This document shows positions 15,932-24,514 of a DNA stretch of 32,315 nucleotides, one piece after another. Where the stretch lies: assembly GCA_021810245.1 (NCBI GenBank), contig JAJZJF010000012.1, positions 1-32,315 on the forward strand. The letters are read 5' to 3'. Source of the DNA: a bacterium. Lineage in GTDB: Bacteria; Elusimicrobiota; Elusimicrobia; UBA1565; UBA9628. Within the stretch, counting starts at the first letter, position 1, and each line of letters starts with the position of its first letter. The notes beneath the pieces were generated by a model. That model was not told where the DNA came from. It saw nothing but the letters and a program-made list of their open reading frames with translations, and did no database searches. A program made the position numbers and the translations under genes.

Positions 15932-15942
15932 GGGACAGTCCC
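15932..15942. repeat. REP palindrome copy 10
   Basis: Core GGGAC-A-GTCCC, 11 nt before the stop codon of the giant gene. It is exactly 747 bp from copy 6 and in the same reading frame with respect to the PorV-like ORF. Confidence 0.9.
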
Positions 15943-15952
15943 TTTTTTCTCA

Positions 15953-18900
15953 TCAGTGAATTACCCCAATTTTGTATTGGACGGTCGCGCCATTGGCTTT
16001 AAGAATCGCGATATAAATGCCCTTGGACACCTTGCGTCCTCCGGCATCACTCCCGTCCCAGGTGACGGTGTTTACCCCTTGTTCTCCTCCCGCTCCGCCG
16101 CCTGAAAAACTCATCGTGCGCACGAGATTTCCGAAAACGCTATAAATCTCTATCGTGACATTGCCCGGAGCGTCCAAGGTATAGACGATGGTCGCCACGC
16201 CGGAATTAGAGTTAAAAGGATTGGGGTAGGAAGAAACATTGGATATCCCGGCCGTTGATTGCGTTCCATAGAGAACGCGAATCGTGTTGGAAGGCGAGCT
16301 TTGCACCCCCGCTCCGTTGACCGAACTGACACGAAACAGCAGAGTCCCTTGCGGCGGGTTATTGAATAAGAAGGGAGATGCGGGAATAAAATTTGCCGAC
16401 AAGGTCCCGTGAGGGCCGGCGACCAAGGCTGTCACCGCTCCAGTCTTGGCGTTGTACCAGGTCGGATGTTCCACATCGGAGTATTCAAGAAGGTATCCCG
16501 AAAGTCCCGAAGGCCCAGCCGTTCCAGGATTCCAATTAAGGTAAATTGAACTCGCGCCTATTTGAGCCGCTAAATTTGTCGGTGGGCCGGGAGTAATAAG
16601 GTCTACGAGAAACCCGGGACTCGTTCCCACGGGGCTTGTATAACCATAATTAGATGTCGCTTCAACTGAGACGTAGTAGGTCGCTCCGTTTGAAAAGAGA
16701 AGTCCCGTTGCCGTGAAACTCGAGGCGTTAAGCGGAATCGCGGTGTAAGGCGCGACATCCACTCCGCCCGGAGTCGTTCCTACGGCGTAGGCCGCGCTGG
16801 AGATGGAGCCGACCGAGACAGTTGAATACCAGATAAAAGTGACCGAGTCAAAAGAACTGGTGTAGCTTCCGTTTGGAAGCGTCACCAGCGGTTGCGTTGG
16901 AGTTTTGGCGTTTAGAATCGGCGCCAAAGCCGAGACAAAAGGAAGACTTGAGCCAGACACGGTGTCTGGCGGCGCGACTGTAAAGTTTGAGGCTCCGGCC
17001 AAAGATATTCCAATAGTGTCTCCTGGAGTCGCGTTGATGTCGATAGTGAGCGTCACGAAATAATTTAAGGGCGTGACGTTCGTGATTTGAGGATTAAAAA
17101 ACGCGATATTGGCGAGTCCCGAGATAAATGTTCCACTTCCAATTAAGACATCGCTTGAGTCCCAAACGCCGTTGCCGTCGGAATCGGCGTAAACTTTTAC
17201 GGCGTCAATTCCAGAATCAGGGAGACTCCCATCTCTCGATATCGCGATATTAGTCCATGTTACTGAACTGCGCAGAGTTGAGACCGTGATCTCCGCCGCC
17301 AGAGCTTCTTGAGCTTGCACGACTCCCGCGGGGTTGATTAGAGATGTTCCCGATGGAGTCATGATGTCAGGCTCTTTTGTGATAGGAACGACGCTTGAGT
17401 TCGCGGGAAAAGTCGTCGTTGATGGGACAATAAAGTTGGGCGCATTCACGCTTAGATCGCTGGTCGTGGTCACGGCTACGCCGAAGGTATGATAATAATC
17501 GGCAGTGGAGCTAATATCAACCGCCATTATTAAACGAATTGGGGTTGTGCTGACGTTTAAGGGATTGGTGAGGCTTAAAACCGCGGCGCCTCCGACAAAC
17601 GGGTAGTTCGCGGCGGCAAGCAAAGGGTCTTGCGAAACGCTGAGGATTCCATTTCCGACTGCGTCTTGATAAATCTCCGCGCGCGAAATATCCAAACTCG
17701 TCGCGGTTCCTGAAGACTGAATTGTCAGAGCGCTCAGAGCCAAGGCGTATTGCGTGGTGTTGAGCGTCAAATTAAGCATTTGCTGGTTGGTCGCGCCCTG
17801 CATGAGACTTGACGGCGCCTCATCTTGCCCCGATACAAAAAGCCCCGCCTGAGTGGCGGTAATGGGCGAGGTTGAGGAATCAATAGGAAAAGTTCCGGAG
17901 ATACTCGTTCCGGGGTTTGTCAGAGTAATGGAGAGACTGCTTTGAATTCTCCCTCCCAAAGTGTCGCCGGTAACGGCCGTTGGGCTAATATCGTAGGTGA
18001 CAAAATAGACGTAGGTCGTTCCGGCATAAAGCGTTTGAGTCGAAAAATTAATTTGAGCGACGCCGTTTGTGAATTGCGCCGACCCCAGGAAATTGAAAAT
18101 AGCGGGGTCAAAAGCTTCGGGCGGGTTCGGATCCTGCCAGAATTTTACGGAGGAAACGTCGGTGTCATGACCAATTCCAAGACGATTGACGGAAATCCCC
18201 GCAAATGCCGTGTTCTGGGTATTGACGTTAAAACTCGCTTTCAAAACGGTGTAGTTGGAAATGCCTTGAAGGAAACTTGCAGGCGCGAGATTGGCTCCCA
18301 CGATTGAGAGAGTGTTGAGATTTTCAACCGTCATCGTGGAAGATGCCACCGGAGTGCTCAAAAAGACCACGGTGTCAAGAGTGTCAATGAGCTGGACATC
18401 TGTGGTTGTGGTTACCGCGATTTGCATGGTGTCGCCCAAAGCGGCGTTGACGGAAAGATTAATGACCGCAAAATAATAGATGGGCGTTTCATTGACGGTG
18501 TCTGAGGCCGCGGGCGCGGTGAAAGCGACAGTCGCGACTCCGTTAGTAAATGAGTCATTTCCTGATGAAACGAGCCCGTCTACTCCCGGATCGTAGATTC
18601 CATTGTTGTCGTTATCGCGATAGAGAGAAATCGAGCTAATGTCATTAGAGGGCGCGGTTCCCTGAAGATGAAAAACAATTTTTGAAAGAGTGCTCGTTCC
18701 GGGTGTGGTGGCGGGAACTTGAAATTTCAGAGCCAGCATTGAAATTCCGGTTGTTCCGGGAGAGTCATATGACGGAGCTTGGCTGACTGGAGTGACGTCT
18801 AAATTGTTGGGGCCGTCGACTATGGTCGCCGTGCTTGAAATCAAGGGGTAAATATTTTTCTGGCCGCCGCTAGCTGAATAGCCGCTAGAAAACACAAATG

Positions 18901-21900
18901 AAGCGGTGGAGGCTATTTCAGAACCTATTGTGTCTCCATCGGTCGCTTGATAATTTGCCGTCAAGACGACGAAATAGGCTTGCGTCGAAGTATGGATATT
19001 TTCTGTCGAGGTGAAAACAACGAGAGCTTCGCCGCCGGAAAATGAGACTGGGTTTGAAATTTGGGCGTCGACGGTAGATGAAAAAACTCCATCATTAAGC
19101 GAGTCGCGCCAAATAGACACATTGGAGACATCAGAATCAGTTCCACCTCCGACGCGCTGAACGGTAATCCCTGTCCAAGGCGCCGTTCCACTCACGCTCT
19201 GAAGCGTCATGCGGATAAAAGCCGCGTCGGTGCCCTGCGGAATTGAACTGGGAGCGACATTGGCGGTTGTAAGAATAACATCGGTGGGAATTGTGTCGAC
19301 TAAAATTGCGTAGGGACCGATCTGCGTGGAATTTCCGGCCATATTAGACGCGGAGAAAAGCACTTGATTGGTCGCGCTACATGGAGAAATTCCGCCGCAA
19401 GTCAGGGTTGTTTGAGAGGGTGCGAGATTGATGTTTTGAATCGACAATGTTTGAGCGGAACTCGTTCCGTCAGACCCTGAGAGAATTGTTGATATGGGCG
19501 TAACCTGCCAGAGATTCCCCAATTGATCGCCCGCGTAGAGCTGATCGTTAAAACCTGAAAGAGCCGACAAAGTCCCTCCTGGAACCGATAACGAGCGGCT
19601 CCAGATAGCGCCATTGGCGCTTGCGTAAAGGTTGCCGTTTCCATCTCCCACATAAAGTTCCCCGGAAAAAACGGCTAAAGCGTGGACGCTCGTTCCGGGA
19701 TATTGTGTTTGTTTGGACCAGGCCGCTCCATTGGAGCTTACGTAGAGTCCGTTTGTGTCTCCGGCATAGAGTTTGCCGCTAAAAACCGCCAATGAAAAGA
19801 TTCCGGATCCGGGATATCCGCTTTGCTGCGACCAGAGGGTTCCATTCGGGCTCGAATAAAGATGCCCGGAGGAGTCCCCCACATAGATTTGGCCATTAAA
19901 GTTAGCCAAGGAGATTAGGCTTGCGCTGCCGCTAAATACGCGGCTCCAAGAAACTCCATCTGGACTGCTGTAGATATTTTTCCCGCTGTCGGCGCAGTAA
20001 ATTCTTTTATTAAAAACGTCGATGCTGTTGATGGCGGAAATTCCGGGGTAGCCGGAGATGGCCGCGCTCCAGGCGCTTCCATTATAAGAGTAGAGTTTCC
20101 CCGCCGAATCTCCGGCGTAAAGCTGATTATTAAAAACGGTCATCGCCGATACATTCCCCGTCCCATCGGTAAATGAAGTGCTCCAGGGGCTTCCATTGAC
20201 GAAAACCTTGCCGCCATTAGACGTCGCGGCATAGATGTTTCCTTGGAACTCGGCGAGACTATTGACGGCGGTTTCTCCCGTTAGAACAGGATAGGAAGAG
20301 ACGGAAGATATCCAGCTTTGTCCGGTATCGGTAGAATAAATAGCGCCGTAAGAATCGCCCGCAACCTGCGGATTGTCATGTCCATCTCCGGAGAAGCTGA
20401 CCGCCGAACTCGACACCGCGAGCCCCGAGTCGGTTTCTTGAATGGTAATTTGAGCCGTGACTCCCGACAAAAGTAAATTGATTTGAGGTTCGGTGACAGT
20501 GCTTCCCTGCGCGTTAAAACTCTCAAAGCCAGATCCCGTTGGAGATGAAAAATCGGTCACAAAACTATAAATACTCGACCAAGCGCTGACATTGCCGAAC
20601 CCGTCCTCATTTTGAATTCTCCAGTAGTAAGTCGTACCGCTCAGGAAAGCGGTAACAGGGTAAGTCGAGATATAGGCCCCGTCCGCGGTAGTGACTTGAG
20701 TGCTGGAAACAACCGCCGGCGTGCTAATCGATATAAGAAGGCTTGAAAAAGCGGGAGAATTAGACACTTCAAGATTGGTATAAGCGGGTTGATGAAGCCC
20801 CGCGACAATGGATGTACTGGGACCGGTCCAATCAAAATTGGGGTCAAGCCCAATATTCTGGCCATTGGCGGGATAGCTTGGCGTCGGCGGGGCTGGAAGG
20901 GTGGTGTCAACGAAAACGGCGTAAGGTCCGGCCTTCAGAGCGTTATCCGCAAGGTTTGAAGCGGTAAATATGATTTGGTCGGTCGCTCCACAGGGATAAA
21001 CGCCTCCGCAGGTGATGGAGTTAGTCGAGCTGACCAGATCAAGGCCATATGTGGAAAGAGTTTCAGCCGACGTCGTTCCATCAGAGCCAGAAAGCACCGC
21101 TGTTACGGGCGCCAATTGATGGACTTGGCCATTTGTGTCTCCGGCGTAAAAATTCCCATTATAAGAGGAAAGCGAGATAATCCCCGCGCCAAGATAGGTT
21201 CCCGTGCTCCAGTTGACACCGTCGGAAGTAAAATGCAGATACCCATTAGCGTCTCCCGCATAGAGTTGGCCATTAAAAATACTCATAGCGGTAATGTCGC
21301 TTCCAACTGGAATTCCGACATTCCAAGTTTTTCCATCAACGCTGGAATAAACGTCGCCTCCTATTCCACCCGCATAGAGGCGACCATTAAAAACTGCCAA
21401 GACCGCAATGCCCTGGTTGAGAGTAATCCCAGTAGTGTTCCAAGCGGTATTATTAGCGCTTTCATATATTTTTCCGGTGACCACGTCTCCCGCATAAATA
21501 GCGCCATTAAAAGCGGCTAAAGCGTAGATGGAGTTGGCTCCCGTGGCGGTGTCGCTCCAACTCGTTCCGTTGGCGCTGGAATAAACATGTCCATTGGCTC
21601 CATCTCCGGCGTATAAAGTGCCGCCTAAAACCGCGAAAGTTCGTATTTGATTGCCGATATTGGCCGCAAGACTCCAGATTCCGCCTGAGTCCGAAAAGAC
21701 GCTGCCGTTGCTGCCCGCATAGAGCTCTCCGTTAAACGCCGCTAAAGCGTAGATGGGGCTGCTGACGGAGGTCCCGCTCCAATTGATCCCATCCGGGCTG
21801 ACATAGACGTCTCCATGAGTATAATCTCCCGCATAGAGTTCTCCGGCAAAACTGGCGAGAGCTCCCATGTTATCTCCGGAACTGCCTACCAGTGCGCTCG

Positions 21901-24313
21901 TGGAAGCGGCCCAACTAATCCAGTTTTGACCGGCATTTGTCGAATAAATCGCGCCGAAACCGCTGGTGGTTTGGGGATCGTCATGCCCGTCTCCTAGAAA
22001 AGCCAAGGCTCCGCTTGAAACGGCGAGGCCTGAAATAGAATCTTGAACCGTAATCTGCGCGGTCACGCCCGCGGCGAGAGTATTGAGCTGACTTTCGGTC
22101 AAAGACGATCCAATTTGATTGAAACTTTCAAAACCGGACCCGCTAGGACTCGAAAAATCAGTGACAAAACTTGCGACGTTCGACCACGCGCTTGCCGCGC
22201 CAAAGCCGTCTATCGTTTGAACTCTCCAATAATAAGAGGTATTGTTCGCGAATGTCGTGGCGGGGTATGTCGAGATATAGGCCCCATTGACCGTGGGGAT
22301 TGCCGTGCTGACGATAATAGCCGGCGTGCTAATCGAAATAAGAAGGCTTGAAAAATTCGAAGAATTTGAAACCTCCAAATTATAGTGGACGGGCTGCTGC
22401 AGAGATGAGATAAGCCCAGCGCTCGGGCCTTGCCAGTCAAAATTGGGATTGACATTGATATATTGTCCGTTTGCGGGATATGTCTGCGTCGAGATCGCGG
22501 GTTCGACCGTCGTGTCGACCAAAACCGCGTAAGGCCCCGCGCGCACGGTATTTCCCGCCATGTCAGATGCCGTAAACATCACTTGGTTTGTGGCCGTGCA
22601 AGGATAAGTTCCGCCGCAAGTCGTCGCGCTCGTCGATGTGACAAGATTTAAATTTGTGGCGGAGAGAGTTCCCGAAGGCGTTCCGTTTCCGCCAGGGAGA
22701 GTGGTTGAGACCGGTGTCAGGCGGATGAGATCTGGCCCCGCCGCGGCATAAAGCGTTCCGTTAAAATTAACCGGCGCTCCAGCCCCTCCTTGCCCTGTGC
22801 CGCCTGAAATAGTGGGAAACCAATTAGTCCCGTCCGGTGTTTCATAAATCTTAGCGGTATTTGTGCTGATTCCAACATAAAGTTTTCCGTTGGCTACGCC
22901 GAGAGTGTTAGCTGTGCCGCCTAAAGAAGGATTTGTGAGAGAACCATTGTCTGCAGTCCAAGTGAGACCATCTTGGCTGGAATAAATGAGCGGATTTGCC
23001 CCTCCATTTTGTGTGCCCGCATAAAGTTTCCCATTAAAAACCGTTGCGCCGCTGAGAGTTCCCGGTGTGGATTGATATTCAATGTTTGTCCAGTTAAATC
23101 CATCGGGACTTCTAAATAGTCCGCTGCAACTTATTCCGGGGCTTTCGTTAATATTGGCGTAAATTTCACCGTTGAATGTAAAAAATCTTGCGTAGTTGTC
23201 CGAGCATACTGAAAGATTTGCCGTATAGACCCAGTTAACTCCATCTTGTGTGCTATAAATAGCGCTGCCAGGATAAAACGCGGCAAAGAGAGTTCCGTTA
23301 AAAACACCGAGACCCGTTGCTCCAGCGTTAAAAACAACGCTGACCCCGTTGCTGGTATTAATAGAAACGATAGCATTGGTTGTCGCAAAAAGATGATTAT
23401 TAAAAACGACAAAATGGCCCACGCCTCCGGATCCGGAATAGACCGTATTCCAGAGCGTTCCGTTAGAAGTGTAGATGATAGTCCCATTGCTAAGGCCGGC
23501 ATAGAGAAATCCATTGAATACAGCTAGGACGTCAATATTGGCTCCAGCATATGGGACGCTGATGTTGAGCGCGGAATAATCTTCCCAGCTCGACCCGGCG
23601 TCCGTTGAATAGAGAACGCCGTATCCGCTAGTTCCCGTTGCGGCGTCATTGTCATCACCGGAAAATGGAAAGGCGGATGTTGAAATAGCGAGTCCGCTAA
23701 TGGAATCAGCGACGGAAATCTGCGACGTGACGCCCGAGGCGAGAGTAATAAAAGTGTTTTCCGGCGTAAATTGATTTGAAGAATTGAGGCTTCCAAAATT
23801 GGAGGCCGAGACATTGGGGGAATTGGCGAAATTGGTGACAAAGCTAAACGTGCTCCAAGACATGCTTTGGCCGCCCGATCCGTCTGTCGCGTAAACGCGC
23901 CAATAATAGGTCGTGTTGTTGGAAAGCGGAGTTCCTGAAATATAAGTTCCTCGAGTTCCCGCGAGATTTGTGCTTAGAATCACGGCTGGCGTGGAAATGC
24001 TGATCACGGCTCCCGAGACAAATGTGGGGTCGGTATTGACATCAAGATTCCAAACGGGCGAAGTGGAAAGAGCGATAGTCGTTGTTGAGGGCCCTATCCA
24101 GTTGAAATTAGGGACGTTATTTTGAAGGTTAAAGTAAGACCCGTTAGCCGGGTAAGTGGGCGTCGCTATCGCCAATTGCACCTGCGCCCTTGCGGCAGGC
24201 GCGAGCAAGAGAAGAACAAGGGACAGGCCGAACCATAAAGCCTTTCTTGTAGATGTTCCAGCACGCTCTCGCTTCGCGAGCGAAGGCAGTCCCCATTGCG
24301 CCCAAGGGAACAT
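15953..24313 (-). CDS. Giant secreted surface protein: three 7-bladed propeller super-repeats, Ca-loop domains, FlgD-like C-terminal domain
   Basis: About 2786 aa from ATG 24313; the longer tracked ORF runs through tRNA-Asp and is rejected upstream. Signal peptide to ~43 (RKALWFGLSLVLLLLAPAARA). Residues ~45-1670: three ~535-aa super-repeats, each an Ig/Fn3-like domain (TYPANGQYINVNPNFDW...YYWRV), a domain ending YSTDAG-x-SW, about seven ~40-aa blades of the type LAVFNGQLYAGD-NG-IY-S-DG--W, and a CGGxxPC loop. ~1675-2460: five ~157-aa domains, most with a D-x-D-x-NG-like loop. Then two Fn3-like domains and a C-terminal FlgD-Ig / type-IX-like tail (YPNPFNSNSG...IYSVFGNLV...WDGSDAGGRKVSKGIY). 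Probably a cell-surface adhesin or appendage. It lies immediately upstream of the PorV-like gene, which suggests it is that protein's cargo. No catalytic motif is seen. Confidence 0.88.
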   Translation of the reverse strand: MFPWAQWGLPSLAKRERAGTSTRKALWFGLSLVLLLLAPAARAQVQLAIATPTYPANGSYFNLQNNVPNFNWIGPSTTTIALSTSPVWNLDVNTDPTFVSGAVISISTPAVILSTNLAGTRGTYISGTPLSNNTTYYWRVYATDGSGGQSMSWSTFSFVTNFANSPNVSASNFGSLNSSNQFTPENTFITLASGVTSQISVADSISGLAISTSAFPFSGDDNDAATGTSGYGVLYSTDAGSSWEDYSALNISVPYAGANIDVLAVFNGFLYAGLSNGTIIYTSNGTLWNTVYSGSGGVGHFVVFNNHLFATTNAIVSINTSNGVSVVFNAGATGLGVFNGTLFAAFYPGSAIYSTQDGVNWVYTANLSVCSDNYARFFTFNGEIYANINESPGISCSGLFRSPDGFNWTNIEYQSTPGTLSGATVFNGKLYAGTQNGGANPLIYSSQDGLTWTADNGSLTNPSLGGTANTLGVANGKLYVGISTNTAKIYETPDGTNWFPTISGGTGQGGAGAPVNFNGTLYAAAGPDLIRLTPVSTTLPGGNGTPSGTLSATNLNLVTSTSATTCGGTYPCTATNQVMFTASDMAGNTVRAGPYAVLVDTTVEPAISTQTYPANGQYINVNPNFDWQGPSAGLISSLQQPVHYNLEVSNSSNFSSLLISISTPAIIVSTAIPTVNGAYISTYPATTFANNTSYYWRVQTIDGFGAASAWSNVASFVTDFSSPSGSGFESFNQIGSSLTESQLNTLAAGVTAQITVQDSISGLAVSSGALAFLGDGHDDPQTTSGFGAIYSTNAGQNWISWAASTSALVGSSGDNMGALASFAGELYAGDYTHGDVYVSPDGINWSGTSVSSPIYALAAFNGELYAGSNGSVFSDSGGIWSLAANIGNQIRTFAVLGGTLYAGDGANGHVYSSANGTSWSDTATGANSIYALAAFNGAIYAGDVVTGKIYESANNTAWNTTGITLNQGIAVLAVFNGRLYAGGIGGDVYSSVDGKTWNVGIPVGSDITAMSIFNGQLYAGDANGYLHFTSDGVNWSTGTYLGAGIISLSSYNGNFYAGDTNGQVHQLAPVTAVLSGSDGTTSAETLSTYGLDLVSSTNSITCGGVYPCGATDQIIFTASNLADNALKAGPYAVFVDTTLPAPPTPSYPANGQNIGLDPNFDWTGPSTSIVAGLHQPAYTNLEVSNSPAFSSLLISISTPAVVSSTQVTTADGAYISTYPVTAFLSGTTYYWRIQNEDGFGNVSAWSSIYSFVTDFSSPTGSGFESFNAQGSTVTEPQINLLLSGVTAQITIQETDSGLAVSSSAVSFSGDGHDNPQVAGDSYGAIYSTDTGQSWISSVSSYPVLTGETAVNSLAEFQGNIYAATSNGGKVFVNGSPWSTSFTDGTGNVSAMTVFNNQLYAGDSAGKLYSYNGSAWSAAISGYPGISAINSIDVFNKRIYCADSGKNIYSSPDGVSWSRVFSGSASLISLANFNGQIYVGDSSGHLYSSPNGTLWSQQSGYPGSGIFSLAVFSGKLYAGDTNGLYVSSNGAAWSKQTQYPGTSVHALAVFSGELYVGDGNGNLYASANGAIWSRSLSVPGGTLSALSGFNDQLYAGDQLGNLWQVTPISTILSGSDGTSSAQTLSIQNINLAPSQTTLTCGGISPCSATNQVLFSASNMAGNSTQIGPYAILVDTIPTDVILTTANVAPSSIPQGTDAAFIRMTLQSVSGTAPWTGITVQRVGGGTDSDVSNVSIWRDSLNDGVFSSTVDAQISNPVSFSGGEALVVFTSTENIHTSTQAYFVVLTANYQATDGDTIGSEIASTASFVFSSGYSASGGQKNIYPLISSTATIVDGPNNLDVTPVSQAPSYDSPGTTGISMLALKFQVPATTPGTSTLSKIVFHLQGTAPSNDISSISLYRDNDNNGIYDPGVDGLVSSGNDSFTNGVATVAFTAPAASDTVNETPIYYFAVINLSVNAALGDTMQIAVTTTTDVQLIDTLDTVVFLSTPVASSTMTVENLNTLSIVGANLAPASFLQGISNYTVLKASFNVNTQNTAFAGISVNRLGIGHDTDVSSVKFWQDPNPPEAFDPAIFNFLGSAQFTNGVAQINFSTQTLYAGTTYVYFVTYDISPTAVTGDTLGGRIQSSLSITLTNPGTSISGTFPIDSSTSPITATQAGLFVSGQDEAPSSLMQGATNQQMLNLTLNTTQYALALSALTIQSSGTATSLDISRAEIYQDAVGNGILSVSQDPLLAAANYPFVGGAAVLSLTNPLNVSTTPIRLIMAVDISSTADYYHTFGVAVTTTSDLSVNAPNFIVPSTTTFPANSSVVPITKEPDIMTPSGTSLINPAGVVQAQEALAAEITVSTLRSSVTWTNIAISRDGSLPDSGIDAVKVYADSDGNGVWDSSDVLIGSGTFISGLANIAFFNPQITNVTPLNYFVTLTIDINATPGDTIGISLAGASNFTVAPPDTVSGSSLPFVSALAPILNAKTPTQPLVTLPNGSYTSSFDSVTFIWYSTVSVGSISSAAYAVGTTPGGVDVAPYTAIPLNASSFTATGLLFSNGATYYVSVEATSNYGYTSPVGTSPGFLVDLITPGPPTNLAAQIGASSIYLNWNPGTAGPSGLSGYLLEYSDVEHPTWYNAKTGAVTALVAGPHGTLSANFIPASPFLFNNPPQGTLLFRVSSVNGAGVQSSPSNTIRVLYGTQSTAGISNVSSYPNPFNSNSGVATIVYTLDAPGNVTIEIYSVFGNLVRTMSFSGGGAGGEQGVNTVTWDGSDAGGRKVSKGIYIAILKANGATVQYKIGVIH
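24272..24285. repeat. GC hairpin near the giant gene start
   Basis: Inverted repeat CTTCGC-GA-GCGAAG, about 30-40 nt inside the coding region. It could fold in the mRNA just behind the initiating ribosome or be another small palindromic element. Confidence 0.5.
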
Positions 24314-24334
24314 TTTTGAGGGCTTTGCCGTATG
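24286..24334 (-). repeat. Extended REP-bearing repeat, copy B; supplies the giant gene start codon
   Basis: Related to 15185-15233: both read (minus strand) TTCCCTTGG...AATGGGGACTG preceded by ATACGGC. Here the sequence carries ATG before TTCCC, giving MFPWAQWGLP; in copy A the same position is AAG. The REP half is degenerate (GGGGACTGCC). Confidence 0.62.
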
Positions 24335-24348
24335 AATAGAGAAGGACT

Positions 24349-24420
24349 TGCCGGGTAGCTTAACGGTAGAGCGCCCGCCTGTCAAGCGGAAAGATGCGAG
24401 TTCGAGTCTCGCCCCGGCAG
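24349..24420 (+). tRNA. tRNA-Asp (anticodon GTC)
   Basis: A 72-nt cloverleaf: acceptor TGCCGGG/CCCGGCA with discriminator G, D arm GCTT...GAGC, anticodon loop CTGTCAA (GTC), T arm GCGAG-TTCGAGT-CTCGC. Discriminator G73 agrees with Asp identity. Oddities are a U1-A72 first pair and a C-A mismatch at the top of the anticodon stem (CCCGC/GCGGA). CCA is not encoded. It is antisense to the spurious upstream extension of the giant ORF. Confidence 0.9.
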
Positions 24421-24479
24421 GTCTTTTCTTTTTTAAAGTGTTGCAATAGCCTATTAAACTTGCGGGGCAAATTTTAGAC

Positions 24480-24508
24480 TTGACAACAGTCAGGGCCCCT
24501 GCTAAACT
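24480..24508 (+). promoter_or_regulatory. Promoter of a candidate small RNA
   Basis: Perfect -35 TTGACA (24480-24485), 17-nt spacer ending TGC (extended -10), and -10 TAAACT (24503-24508). No ORF follows; a terminator ends ~55 nt later. Confidence 0.65.
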
Positions 24509-24514
24509 AGATAT

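Noticed and set aside
15285-15953. N-terminal ~223 residues of the tracked 763-aa ORF as part of the mature PorV-like protein
   Set aside because: They are the antisense of the well-supported RAYT gene and contain REP translations (KKGTVPFF, KGDCPLF); kept only as evidence for a frame-preserving insertion.
20975-21520. 181-aa plus-strand ORF and other plus-strand ORFs inside the giant gene
   Set aside because: Shadows of a repetitive coding sequence; they recur at equivalent places of each super-repeat, as expected from antisense frames.
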